Shown here one piece after another: positions 40,701-47,876 of a stretch of DNA of 47,876 nt (positions are counted from its first letter, which is position 1; every line of letters starts with the position of its first letter). Source of the DNA: Chthoniobacterales bacterium (lineage in GTDB: Bacteria; Verrucomicrobiota; Verrucomicrobiia; Chthoniobacterales; UBA10450); assembly GCA_003244145.1 (NCBI GenBank), contig QHBM01000119.1, positions 1 through 47,876 on the forward strand, in the 5' to 3' direction. The position numbers were made by a program, and so were the translations under genes. The notes beneath the pieces were generated by a model that searched no databases, was not told the origin of the DNA, and saw only the letters and a program-made list of their open reading frames with translations.

Positions 40701-43596
40701 CGATCACGACAATCGTGTTGCCCGCCTGGACCAGCCGCTGGAAGAGTCGCATTAGAATCGCGACATCGTCGAAGTGCAATCCGGTCGTCGGCTCGTCGAA
40801 GATGAAGAGATTCCCGGCAGACGATCCATTCTCCCGGCCTTTTTCGTCGGCCAGATGCCGGACCAGTTTCAGCCGCTGCGATTCGCCGCCGGAGAGAGTG
40901 TTAAGCGGCTGGCCCAAACGCAGGTAACCGAGGCCGACTTCATCCAGAACGTCGAGCTTGTCACCGAGCGTTTTCGATTCGCCGATCCGCGCGAAAAACT
41001 GGATCGCTTCGCTCACCGTCATCTCGAGAACGTCGTGGATCGACTTTCCCCAAACCTGCACGCGCAAGACGTGCGGTTGAAAGCGGCGGCCTTCGCATTC
41101 GGCGCAGCGCACGTAAAGATCGCTCAGAAATTGCATCTCGATCTTCTCGAACCCGGTGCCGCAGCAACGTTCGCAACGGCCACTGCCCGAGTTAAAAGAA
41201 AAGGCACTCGCCGTCAGGCCTTGCGCCATCGCTTCCGGCTGCGCCGCGAACAGCTCGCGGACGCGATCGTAAAGTCCGAGATAAAGAATCGGCGTTGAAC
41301 GCGGGGTGCGCGCGAGCATCGACTGATCGACCATGACCACGTCGCCGATGCGATGCGCGCCGGTGACCGATTTGCACGCGCCCGGCTCCTGCTCGCTCGG
41401 TTGTCCCTTGGCCTGGAGCAGATTCCGGTAGAGGACATCGTGAATTAGCGTCGATTTTCCCGACCCGGAAACGCCGGTGACGCAGTTGAAGATCCCGAGC
41501 GGGATTTCGACGTCGATGTTCTTGAGATTGTGCTCGCGGGCGCCGGTGATCCGGATGGACGCGGTCGATTTCCGGCGCGACTTCGGGACGGGAATCGATT
41601 TTCGTCGGGCGAGATAATCCGCGGTTAGCGATCGGGGAGCGCACGCCTGCGGCGTGCTGGTTGCCGCATTTTGCGGCAACGAACTTTTCCGCGAAGGCTG
41701 TGGGTTATCAGACGCGCGTAAATCTTTCCAGGCGGAAGGAAAAGTTCGCGAAGGTGGAACACCTTCGCCAGCACGCTGCAAGCGTGCGCTCCCCAGCATT
41801 TTCTCCAGCGTTCCTTCGAAGACCAGCTCGCCGCCGTACTCGCCGCGGCCGGGACCGATGTCGATGAGGTGATCGGACGAGCGGATGATCGCTTCCTCGT
41901 GCTCTACCACCAGCAACGTGTTCCCCTTGTCGCGCAATTCATGCATCACGCGTACGAGCCGGCCGACATCCCGCGGATGCAGGCCCACGCTCGGTTCGTC
42001 CATGACGAAGAGCGTGTTCACCAGCGACGCGCCCAGACAGGTCGTGAGATTGACTCGCTGGACTTCGCCGCCGCTGAGCGTTCGGGTGGAACGGTCGAGC
42101 GTGAGATAGCCCAACCCGACTTCGCAAAGATAGCGGAGCCTCGCCACGACTTCGCCCCGCAACATTTCCGCAGTCGAGTCGTTAGGCGGTAGAACCAGCC
42201 CGGCGAAAACTTTCCGCGCCTCCCCGACCGAGAGCATCGCGATCTCCGGCAAGGTCCGCGCGGCCTCTCGTGTTCCGTTGGCCGCGGGCGAGACAATTCG
42301 ATAGTTGAGTGTCTCGGGCTGAAAGCGCCCGCCCTTACAATCAGGACAGGTCGTGTAGGCGCGATAGCGGCTGAGCAAAACGCGCACGTGCATTTTGTAG
42401 GTCTTGCTTTCGAGCCATTTGAAAAATCCGCGCACGCCATACCAGCGATCGTTTTCCGCCAGCTCCTCGACATCGGTGTCCTCGTCGCGTGCTTCTCCGT
42501 TGATGACGAAATCCTGATCGGCTTTCGGCAAGTCCTCGAACGGCGTCCGCACATCGATTTCTTCCCGTGCGCACGCACGCATGAGATCGCGCTGCGATTC
42601 CCCCATCTCTTCGCCACGAAAAACACGGACTGCGCCCTGTGCGATCGAAAGCGAACGGTCGGGGATTGCCTTGTTCAGATCGATCGCGATGGTCCGGCCA
42701 AATCCGCGACACGTCGGACACGCCCCGAGCGGATTGTTGAAACTGAAAAGCCCGGGCGTCGGTGGACGAATATCGAGATCGCAATGCGCGCAATGCCAGC
42801 CGGTGGAGAAAGGCGATTCCTTTTTCGTCTCGAGATTGACGAAATTGATGCGGTCCTTGCCGAACCGCAGCGCGGTCTCGATCGACTCGACCAGGCGCGC
42901 CCGCGTTTCTTCTCCGATCGTCAGGCGATCCTGAATGACCTGCACCCGCGCTCCCAGGCGGCCGACTTTCTTGTCGGTATCGGCACGGACAACTTCGCCA
43001 TTCAACCAGACGCGGAGATAACCTTGCTGTTGGAGAAATTGAAAAAATTCGCGCGGATCGGTCTTGGCCGGGACGCCGACCCAGAAGGTGAGCAGGACTG
43101 TTTCGCCGGCGAACTCACGCAGCACGTCGTCCGCAATGGAGCGCGCAGTCTCCGGGCGGATCTCGCGGCCGCAGCTCGGGCAGAAAGAGCGCGCGATCCG
43201 CGGCATGAGCAGCTTCACGTAATCGTTGATCTCGGTCATGGTGCCGACGGTCGAACGCGAACTTTTCACCGGGTTGGCCTGCTCGATCGCGATGGCGGGC
43301 GGAATGCCGCGAATTTCATCGACGCGCGGTTTGTCCATGCGGTCGAGGAATTGCCGCATGTAGGGGCTGAACGTTTCGACGTAACGGCGCTGGCCTTCGG
43401 CGTAGATCGTGTCGAAGGCGAGACTCGATTTGCCGCTGCCGCTCGGGCCGGTGATGACAGTCAACTTCCCGAGCGGGAGATCGAGATCGATGCCTTTGAG
43501 ATTGTTCTGGCGGGCACCGCGAATCTCGACGCAGTCAGTGTGCGTCGAGTCAGGAGGCGCGGTAACGCAAGATTTTTCGGCGATCGTTGAACCCAC
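37789..43596 (-). CDS. uvrA: Double-length excinuclease ABC subunit A (two fused UvrA units)
   Basis: Damage-recognition ATPase of nucleotide excision repair. At 1935 aa it is twice the usual length: unit 1 (about 22-1015) and unit 2 (about 1058-1935) are each a full UvrA. Four Walker A motifs are seen (GPSGSGKS at 50, GVSGSGKST near 707, GLSGSGKST near 1090, GISGSGKST near 1613), with four LSGGE signatures and zinc-binding Cys pairs in each unit. The fourth Walker B reads LLEEPTIGLH, with Glu in place of the first Asp. Similar tandem UvrA proteins are known from Chlamydiae and related phyla. Two linkers (about 601-654 and 1018-1056) are encoded by palindromic repeats in frame. GTG start; pckG lies upstream. 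Confidence 0.95.
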   Translation of the reverse strand: MGSTIAEKSCVTAPPDSTHTDCVEIRGARQNNLKGIDLDLPLGKLTVITGPSGSGKSSLAFDTIYAEGQRRYVETFSPYMRQFLDRMDKPRVDEIRGIPPAIAIEQANPVKSSRSTVGTMTEINDYVKLLMPRIARSFCPSCGREIRPETARSIADDVLREFAGETVLLTFWVGVPAKTDPREFFQFLQQQGYLRVWLNGEVVRADTDKKVGRLGARVQVIQDRLTIGEETRARLVESIETALRFGKDRINFVNLETKKESPFSTGWHCAHCDLDIRPPTPGLFSFNNPLGACPTCRGFGRTIAIDLNKAIPDRSLSIAQGAVRVFRGEEMGESQRDLMRACAREEIDVRTPFEDLPKADQDFVINGEARDEDTDVEELAENDRWYGVRGFFKWLESKTYKMHVRVLLSRYRAYTTCPDCKGGRFQPETLNYRIVSPAANGTREAARTLPEIAMLSVGEARKVFAGLVLPPNDSTAEMLRGEVVARLRYLCEVGLGYLTLDRSTRTLSGGEVQRVNLTTCLGASLVNTLFVMDEPSVGLHPRDVGRLVRVMHELRDKGNTLLVVEHEEAIIRSSDHLIDIGPGRGEYGGELVFEGTLEKMLGSARLQRAGEGVPPSRTFPSAWKDLRASDNPQPSRKSSLPQNAATSTPQACAPRSLTADYLARRKSIPVPKSRRKSTASIRITGAREHNLKNIDVEIPLGIFNCVTGVSGSGKSTLIHDVLYRNLLQAKGQPSEQEPGACKSVTGAHRIGDVVMVDQSMLARTPRSTPILYLGLYDRVRELFAAQPEAMAQGLTASAFSFNSGSGRCERCCGTGFEKIEMQFLSDLYVRCAECEGRRFQPHVLRVQVWGKSIHDVLEMTVSEAIQFFARIGESKTLGDKLDVLDEVGLGYLRLGQPLNTLSGGESQRLKLVRHLADEKGRENGSSAGNLFIFDEPTTGLHFDDVAILMRLFQRLVQAGNTIVVIEHNLEVVKCADWVIDLGPEAGDEGGELVVAGTPEAVAKIDASHTGQFLRGLLKGSAPKAFGAVRARGYELDDSDLALRAAEEPPGRLPALPRNRNNAIRIHGAREHNLKNISLDIPRDQMVIITGLSGSGKSTVAFDILFAEGQRRFLDSMSPYARQFVEQLEKPDVDLVEGVPPSVAIEQRVTRGGGKSTVATVTEVYHFLRLLFAKTGTQFCPDCDLPVEKQSLAAIVRQLETAVKRGPLKVLAPLVKARKGFHTDVARWAERQGFDTLFVDGYLLPIAQFRKLERFKEHTIDVVVGAIDAKRILKARNLVQRALDIGRGTAHLLDAKHRVTVMSTEMSCPGCGRAFEELDPRLFSFNSPHGACGECGGFGEIWNAAKQTGTEDTGDSVLENELAAERESEWIDEGEAVPCPACHGSRLNPIARHVRLQNQTIDSFTALSAGEAEQLIGKLRFRGNQKVVADDLVPEISQRLRFMENVGLGYLALGRSAKTLSGGESQRIRLAAQLGSNLRGVLYVLDEPTIGLHPRDNLRLLETLTALREKGNSLVIVEHDEETMRRADHIIDLGPGAGMHGGEVVVQGTLRDIEAHKSSETSRCLKNPLCHPTRKTRRSLGEVEQWIEIRGAHAHNLKNVDARFPVGRLSVITGISGSGKSTLMRSVLLPAVKERLKKHPAKQRELFSSISGADSFETVYEVDQSPIGKTSRSTPATYIKVFDEIRKLYGQLPVSRVRGYSPSRFSFNTEGGRCEACSGQGAIKLEMSFLPSSYVPCEDCGGRRYNPQTLEVLYNDKSIGDVMEMTIEQAATFFATNQKIARPLSLLVDTGLGYLKLGQPSPTLSGGEAQRLKLVTELTRGIGRAQNERIRKMRKPKSTLYLLEEPTIGLHMADVELLLKVLHRLVDEGNTVIVIEHNLSIIAEADYLVDIGPEAGAEGGEIVATGTPEEVAKSRISRTSPFLREVLKVKERRSAA
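40429..40543. repeat. GGGGAGCGC-tipped palindromic element in frame in uvrA (C2)
   Basis: Tips GGGGAGCGC (40429) and GCGCTCCCC (ending 40543). It contains the hairpins CAGGC-A-GCCTG near the left and CCCCGAA-AGCC-TTCGGGG near the right. It encodes about 39 residues in the linker joining the two UvrA units, rich in Ala, Arg and Pro. The tips match the other uvrA element at 41634-41794. Confidence 0.78.
41634..41794. repeat. GGGGAGCGCACGC-tipped palindromic element in frame in uvrA (C1)
   Basis: A nested structure of about 161 bp. Tips GGGGAGCGCACGC and GCGTGCGCTCCCC; inner hairpins GCACGCC-TGC-GGCGTGC, GTTGCCGC-ATTT-TGCGGCAAC, CGAAGGTG-GAA-CACCTTCG and GCACGCT-TGCA-like AGCGTGC; the arms CGAACTTTTCC and GGAAAAGTTCG also pair. 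Read through in frame, it adds about 54 residues between ATPase cassettes 1 and 2 of unit 1. Confidence 0.85.
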
Positions 43597-43658
43597 CGGA
43601 GACTATCCGATTGTGCGCGCAAGTTCGCAAATTTTCGAGGTGATTTCTGTCCGGTTTC

Positions 43659-43741
43659 GCTGTAGCGACGGCGCTCTGTCGCCGTAACACGTGTGGCTGG
43701 CAGATACGCTCGAAACGGCGACAGAGCGCCGTTGCTACAGC
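43659..43741. repeat. TGTAGC-tipped palindromic element after pckG (B5)
   Basis: An 83-bp unit with GCTGTAGC and GCTACAGC tips and arms ACGGCGCTCTGTCGCCGT and ACGGCGACAGAGCGCCGT, nearly perfect inverses around a 35-bp centre. The minus-strand TGTAGC tip supplies the pckG TAG stop (43737-43735). It shares tips and core words with the element at 36728-36797. Confidence 0.88.
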
Positions 43742-45546
43742 GCGAAACGCTGCTTCACCTTTTCGCGTTCGGCGAGGAGCGCTTCCGGCATATCGGGCTG
43801 AAGCGTTTCGAAAAATTTTCGCTGGCCCTCTAGCTCGGTTTCCCATTCCGCCGGTTTCACCGCGAGAAGCTCCTTTATTTGCTCGCTGGAAACGCCCTCC
43901 AACTCGTCGAGATCAAGGTCTTCCTCCCGTGGAATGTAACCAATCGGACTTTTCTCGGCGCCGCCTTTGCCTTCGCAGCGTTCGATGATCCACTCGAGCA
44001 CCCGCATGTTGTCGCCGAAACCGGGCCAAAGAAATTTTCCGTCCGCGTCTTTTCGAAACCAGTTCACGTTGAAGATAAGCGGCGGATTCGTAATCCGCGG
44101 ACCCATCTCGATCCAGTGCTGGAAATAATCGCCCATGCTGTATCCGCAAAATGGGAGCATCGCCATCGGATCGCGCCGGACCTGGCCGACCGCGCCCGTC
44201 GCCGCCGCAGTCGTTTCGGAGGCCATCGTCGCGCCGACGTAAACGCCGTGGACCCAATCGAACGCCTGGAAAACCAGCGGCATGGTGTCGCTTCTTCGTC
44301 CGCCGAAAATGATGGCGCTGATCGGAACGCCCTCGCCTTTTTCTACATCGGGGTCGAGCACCGGATTGTTCTGCATCGGGACGGCGAAACGGCTGTTCGG
44401 ATGCGCGGCTTTTTCTTTCGACGCCGGTGTCCAATCGTTCCCCTTCCAATCAATCGCGTGCGCGGGCGGCGCGCCGTCTTTTCCCTCCCACCAGACATCG
44501 CCGTCATCGGTGAGTGCCACGTTCGTGTAGATCGTGTCACGCTCGATCGACTTCATCGCGTTCGGATTCGATTTGTAACTCGTCCCGGGCACGACGCCAA
44601 AATATCCATTCTCCGGGTTGACCGCGTAGAGCCGGCCATCCTTCCCGATCTGCATCCAGGCGATGTCGTCGCCAATGGTCGTGACCTTCCAGCCTTTGAA
44701 ATGCGCAGGCGGAATCAGCATGGCGAAATTGGTTTTGCCGCAGGCGCTCGGGAAAGCCGCGGCGACGTAATGTTTCCGGCCTTCGGGTGATTCGACCCCG
44801 AGGATGAGCATGTGCTCGGCGAGCCAGCCTTGTTTGCGCGCGAGATACGAACCGATCCGGAGCGCGAGACATTTCTTGCTCAACAGCACATTGCCGCCGT
44901 AACCGGAACCGACCGAGATGATGGCGTTGTCCTGCGGAAAATGGCAGATGAGGCGGCGATCGGGATTGACGTCGAGCAGCGAATGCACGCCGCGATTCCA
45001 TTCGCCTTTCACGTCATCGCCGAGGCGTTTCACCGCGATGGAGCCCATGCGCGTCATGATCCGCATGCTCAAGACGACGTAGATGGAGTCGGTGATTTCA
45101 AAACCGACTTTGGTGAGCGGCGAATCCGGCGGACCCATGATGTAAGGCACGACAAACATCGTCCGTCCTTTCATCGCGCCGGCGAGTAGGCCATGGAGTT
45201 TCGCGTAAGTCTCGGCGGGCGCGGCCCAGTTATTCGTCGGGCCAGCTTCTTCTTTGGTCGGCGTGCAGATCAGGGTGAATTGTTCGACCCGCGCGACGTC
45301 GTTTGGATTCGAGCGATGCAAGTAGGAACCGGGCTTTTTTTCTTCGCTCAGTTTTGTCACGACACCGAGACGCTGCCCTTCCCCGAGCAGCCAGGCGTTC
45401 TCTTTCTCGGAGCCGTCGCACCAGAAAATATTTTCGGGCTGGCACCGGCCGGCGATTCCCTGGACCCAATCGAGCACGGCTTGATTGGTCGGCTTCGAAT
45501 CACCGATGCCACTCGGCGGCGAGATCGCTGGCGCAAGATTATCCAT
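43735..45546 (-). CDS. pckG: Phosphoenolpyruvate carboxykinase (GTP)
   Basis: Converts oxaloacetate and GTP to phosphoenolpyruvate in gluconeogenesis. The 603-aa protein has the GTP-class P-loop with reactive Cys, AAFPSACGKTNFAML (263-277), the metal/kinase-2 TTIGDDIAWM, HFPQDNAIISVGSGYGGNVLL, YKSNPNAM and the FGGRRSDTMPLV block. The size is normal for this class. It begins the long minus-strand run to tonB and ends with a stop codon supplied by a palindromic element. Together with mdh it frames the oxaloacetate node. Confidence 0.97.
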   Translation of the reverse strand: MDNLAPAISPPSGIGDSKPTNQAVLDWVQGIAGRCQPENIFWCDGSEKENAWLLGEGQRLGVVTKLSEEKKPGSYLHRSNPNDVARVEQFTLICTPTKEEAGPTNNWAAPAETYAKLHGLLAGAMKGRTMFVVPYIMGPPDSPLTKVGFEITDSIYVVLSMRIMTRMGSIAVKRLGDDVKGEWNRGVHSLLDVNPDRRLICHFPQDNAIISVGSGYGGNVLLSKKCLALRIGSYLARKQGWLAEHMLILGVESPEGRKHYVAAAFPSACGKTNFAMLIPPAHFKGWKVTTIGDDIAWMQIGKDGRLYAVNPENGYFGVVPGTSYKSNPNAMKSIERDTIYTNVALTDDGDVWWEGKDGAPPAHAIDWKGNDWTPASKEKAAHPNSRFAVPMQNNPVLDPDVEKGEGVPISAIIFGGRRSDTMPLVFQAFDWVHGVYVGATMASETTAAATGAVGQVRRDPMAMLPFCGYSMGDYFQHWIEMGPRITNPPLIFNVNWFRKDADGKFLWPGFGDNMRVLEWIIERCEGKGGAEKSPIGYIPREEDLDLDELEGVSSEQIKELLAVKPAEWETELEGQRKFFETLQPDMPEALLAEREKVKQRFAL

Positions 45547-45646
45547 GGTTTATCGGCGCTCGACAGTCACCCAAATGCAGAAGAGCGGATTGTCATTTTC
45601 GCCGCTTCAGTCGCTTCTCCAAGCAAATTTTCTGGAGCCGCATTTT

Positions 45647-45671
45647 ACGGCTCGAGGGCGGACCGTCTCAA
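45647..45671. repeat. Diverged GGCCTGAGG-type repeat (D3, tentative)
   Basis: ACGGCTCGAGGGCGGACCG then TCTCAA, similar in order to the 26-bp repeats at 8994 and 25818 but with several differences. It is preceded by an AGCCG-CATTTTA-CGGCT hairpin. It lies in the gap between pckG and the rhomboid-like gene. Membership in the family is uncertain. Confidence 0.4.
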
Positions 45672-45718
45672 GAGATAACGCCCCTTGCGCGCGAGGATCG
45701 CGCACCGTTAATTGCAGC

Positions 45719-46555
45719 ATGTTCGGGGTCACCACCTCCGATGATTACCAGCCGGTGACGTGGGTCGGCCGCCATCCCGTGCATGTCACGACGCTCCTCG
45801 TTGCGGTGCACGCCTTCGCCGCGATCGTGGCCTGTTTCCTCGGCGGCGCCGGCGTTCTGAATCATCTGGCGTTCGATAGCGCGCTCGTCTGGCAACGCGG
45901 CGAAGTCTGGCAGCTCGCCACCTACGCGTTCGTGCATGCGCCCTCGGCGTTGCTCTGGTTCGCGGTCGAAATGTATATGCTTTACGTCTTCGGGCGCGAA
46001 GTGGAACGCTTCATCGGCCAGCGCGCCTTCATCACTCTTTACGTCCTACTTCTGCTCGCGCCGACTACTCTTCTCGCGCTCTGGGGTTTATCGGAACGAA
46101 CCGGCCTGGCCGGCTCACCCGCTTTGCATTTTGGAATTTTTATCGCCTTCGCCACGATCTATCCAAACGTCGAGCTGCTGTTGCGGATCCTGGCGAAATG
46201 GATCGCTCTCGCACTCGCGGCGATTTCCACTCTGCAATTGCTTGCGTATCGGGACTGGTCCGGCATGGCTGTGTTGTGGGTAAGCATCGCAGTCGCCTTT
46301 GGCTTCATCCGGTTGCGCGGGGCCGGACTGGAACTGGAGTGGTGGAACACTTTAAAATCGCGCTGGCAGCCGAAGCCGAAATTTACGGTCGTCCCACGAT
46401 CGGCGCCACGCCGCGTGGTCGAACCGGAGAACATCCATGAATCGATCGACCCGGTCCTGGACAAGATTTCGAAGCAAGGCATCAACAGCCTGACCGCGTC
46501 GGAACGGCGGGCGCTCGACCGGGCCCGGAATCGCCTCCTGAAAAAGCCGCAGTGA
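45719..46555 (+). CDS. Rhomboid-like membrane protein, catalytic residues apparently missing
   Basis: A 278-aa protein with six or so membrane helices and a rhomboid-like order: RGEVWQLATYAFVHAPSALLWF, then MLYVFGREVERFIGQRAFITLYV and AGSPALHFGIFIAFA. In active rhomboids TM4 has GxSG and TM6 has a His; here the TM4 match is AGSPALHFG, with no GxSG, and the TM6 candidate SGMAVLWVSIAVAFGF has no His. It is probably an inactive rhomboid. The soluble tail (DPVLDKISKQGINSLTASER) is a short helical domain seen at the end of such proteins. ATG 45719 is chosen; the open frame upstream is repeat. Its stop overlaps the next gene (GTGA). Confidence 0.8.
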   Translation: MFGVTTSDDYQPVTWVGRHPVHVTTLLVAVHAFAAIVACFLGGAGVLNHLAFDSALVWQRGEVWQLATYAFVHAPSALLWFAVEMYMLYVFGREVERFIGQRAFITLYVLLLLAPTTLLALWGLSERTGLAGSPALHFGIFIAFATIYPNVELLLRILAKWIALALAAISTLQLLAYRDWSGMAVLWVSIAVAFGFIRLRGAGLELEWWNTLKSRWQPKPKFTVVPRSAPRRVVEPENIHESIDPVLDKISKQGINSLTASERRALDRARNRLLKKPQ

Positions 46556-47304
46556 ACCGGGAGCCCGAGGGTCGCGCCACCCGTTTGCGAATCAGCGTCG
46601 TTGTCCCTTCCTGGCGCGATGCCGAAAGCCTCGTGACCCTCCTGCCGGAATTATCGCGGCTCGATCGCGTCTCGGAAACGATCGTGGTCGATGCCTCGGC
46701 CGATGGGGAAGCGGAACGGATCGCACTGTCCTGCGGCGCTACTTTTTTCAATTCGCCACTCCCGAATCGTGGCGAGCAAATGAATATTGGCGCAGCCGCA
46801 GCCAGCGGAGACGTGATCGTGTTTCAGCATTCGGACGCGGAGCTTGGCGATGCGCACCTTGCCGCAATCGAAACCGCGCTCAGCGATCCCGAGATAATCG
46901 GCGGCGCGTTTTTTCGGAAGTTTGACCGACGCCATCCGCGCCTGACCTGGCTGGAATCGGTTGCGCGTTTTCTGACCCGGCACGGCGGGACGCTCTACGG
47001 CGACCAATCGATTTTTATCCGGCGTGATATTTTCGAAAAGCTCGGCGGCTTCGCCAAAATTCCTTTGATGGAAGACGTGGAATTTTCGCGCCGGCTTCGC
47101 GCCGCCGGAAAAATCGCGGTGCTCGATCCGCCGGTGCAATCTTCCGCGCGGCGTCATCTTCGCGAAGGCGCATGGCGGACGAGCGTTCAGAACGGGCTGT
47201 TCATCGTGCTCTATCACCTAGGCGTATCGCCGCATCGACTGCACCGTTGGTATTATCGCGGCGCATCAAGTCAGCCGGCACGCGACCCAATGCTGTCGTC
47301 CTGA
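46552..47304 (+). CDS. GT2-type glycosyltransferase, TIGR04283-like
   Basis: A 250-aa glycosyltransferase with GT-A motifs RISVVVPSWRDAESL, ETIVVDASADGE, GRGEQMNIGAAAASGDVIVFQHSDAEL (with the DxD-like HSDAE) and YGDQSIFIRRDIFEKLGGF, plus PLMEDVEFSRRLRAAGK, the layout of the TIGR04283 group. Members are found near arsenosugar or unknown glycosylation genes, but none is adjacent here, so the substrate is unknown. The GTG start overlaps the previous stop (GTGA). The stop lies 18 bp before the convergent ptsN-like gene. Confidence 0.88.
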   Translation: MNREPEGRATRLRISVVVPSWRDAESLVTLLPELSRLDRVSETIVVDASADGEAERIALSCGATFFNSPLPNRGEQMNIGAAAASGDVIVFQHSDAELGDAHLAAIETALSDPEIIGGAFFRKFDRRHPRLTWLESVARFLTRHGGTLYGDQSIFIRRDIFEKLGGFAKIPLMEDVEFSRRLRAAGKIAVLDPPVQSSARRHLREGAWRTSVQNGLFIVLYHLGVSPHRLHRWYYRGASSQPARDPMLSS

Positions 47305-47322
47305 CGCGGCCTGGCTGCAGCG

Positions 47323-47790
47323 TTATTCCACCAAATGCGCCCCTTCGCGCAATTGCTCGACAAATTCTTCTGCCGTCGTCGCGGCCATGAGCGCGTCTCG
47401 TCTCGTCTTTTCTTTCACCACCCGCGCCAGCGCCCCGACGCAGACAAGATAGTCCGTCACCCGCCGCTGCGGAACACCGACCAGGAAAATCAGATGCACG
47501 AGGTCTTTCGAGTGCCCGAACCGAATCCCGGCGGTGCTGCGACCGATGCCGAGGATAATTCGATCGACCAGATCCGTCCGCGCATGCGGAAACGCCACGC
47601 CCTCGCCGGTGTTCGTCGAAGTACGGCCCTCGCGTTCCATGACGGCATCGGCCAGTCGGTAATAATCCTGGACTAATCCGTGATCGCGCAACCGCTCCAC
47701 GATCTCGAGGATCGCTTCCGCGGCGGTCTCCTCGCGCAGCTCCAGGATGACCAATTTCGGATCGAGAATTTCGGAAAGGAGCGCGGACAT
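47323..47790 (-). CDS. PTS EIIA domain protein (PtsN/EIIA-Ntr or fructose type)
   Basis: A 155-aa EIIA of the fructose/mannitol-nitrogen class. The phosphorylated His is His69 in GEGVAFPHARTDLV, followed by GIRFGHSKDLVHLIFLVGVP (FG..D.PV-like block) and a C-terminal helix FVEQLREG. A stand-alone protein of this size is typical of regulatory PtsN rather than a sugar-specific enzyme, but the partner genes (ptsP, ptsO, rpoN) are not in the window. It converges on the glycosyltransferase gene. The 86 bp upstream to the window end hold no gene I can support. Confidence 0.88.
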   Translation of the reverse strand: MSALLSEILDPKLVILELREETAAEAILEIVERLRDHGLVQDYYRLADAVMEREGRTSTNTGEGVAFPHARTDLVDRIILGIGRSTAGIRFGHSKDLVHLIFLVGVPQRRVTDYLVCVGALARVVKEKTRRDALMAATTAEEFVEQLREGAHLVE

Positions 47791-47876
47791 CAGGAAAAGA
47801 TCGGTGCGATTGATTGGATTGACGGGCCAATCCGAGTTATCGAATTATTCCAAGACTCGTGGCAACTCAAAACAAT

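Noticed and set aside
42388-43590. Plus-strand open frame of 400 codons opposite the start of uvrA
   Set aside because: No family features; the minus strand encodes the first UvrA cassettes with clear motifs.

Overview
The window is a 47.9 kb piece of a GC-rich bacterial chromosome (about 60% G+C by eye), tightly packed with housekeeping genes. It shows no prophage, integrase, transposase, CRISPR array or rRNA. A double-length UvrA (1935 aa, four ATPase cassettes), a GxxExxY gene, a GatCA pair with encoded Asn/Gln-tRNA amidotransferase, and many short palindromic intergenic repeats together suggest a member of the Planctomycetota-Verrucomicrobiota-Chlamydiota group, most likely Verrucomicrobiota (soil Chthoniobacterales/Spartobacteria-like). 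That placement is inference from gene content, not a phylogeny.

Layout. 1-6.8 kb, plus strand: 3' end of a PBP1C-like penicillin-binding protein, a DUF1003 membrane protein, a UvrD/Rep helicase, a GxxExxY protein framed by inverted repeats, 4-alpha-glucanotransferase (malQ) and malate dehydrogenase (mdh). 6.8-10.7 kb: purC (minus), 23S rRNA methyltransferase rlmI and two further SAM methyltransferases. 10.9-15.0 kb, plus: two small coiled-coil/one-TM proteins, gatC, gatA and a GT87 membrane glycosyltransferase. 15.0-18.5 kb, minus: a three-gene surface-glycan unit (polytopic GT-C-like protein, methyltransferase, GT2), then tRNA-Thr(CGU). 18.8-25.8 kb, plus: a MocR regulator, a MacA/MacB-type efflux system with two different permeases, and trpC. 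25.8-29.1 kb: a small membrane protein/TSUP exporter/universal stress protein operon (minus) diverging from a ferredoxin and thiD (plus). 29.1-32.3 kb, minus: purD, an apparently catalytically dead S41 protein, and rnc. 32.4-34.5 kb, plus: an HxlR regulator, a conserved hypothetical gene broken by a one-base frameshift, and a LigC-type ATP-dependent DNA ligase. 34.5-45.5 kb, minus: pckG, uvrA, lgt, exbB, exbD, tonB in one direction. 45.7-47.9 kb: a rhomboid-like protein, a TIGR04283-like glycosyltransferase and a PtsN-like EIIA.

The most unusual material is the repeats. At least four families of short composite palindromes fill the intergenic spaces: (A) units built on CCACGGATGAACACGGAT, three loci, one of which encloses the GxxExxY gene; (B) units with TGTAGC...GCTACA tips and differing cores, five loci; (C) units with GGGGAGCGC...GCGCTCCCC tips, two loci, both inside uvrA; (D) a 26-bp hairpin containing GGCCTGAGGACAGGCC. 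Three elements lie in frame inside coding sequences of DNA repair genes (one in the helicase, two in uvrA linkers). Several others supply the stop codon of the upstream gene (DUF1003 gene, malQ, mdh, lgt, pckG). This mobile or formerly mobile palindrome population, possibly linked to the nuclease-like GxxExxY protein, is the best candidate here for an under-described system.

Functional themes: central carbon metabolism (mdh, pckG, malQ), purine and cofactor synthesis (purC, purD, thiD, trpC), translation (gatCA, rlmI, tRNA-Thr, rnc), envelope (lgt, PBP1C, glycosyltransferases, ExbBD-TonB, MacAB-like efflux) and DNA repair (helicase, UvrA, LigC). No stretch longer than 300 bp lacks a gene. The longest non-coding gap, between 18484 and 18831, holds the tRNA.
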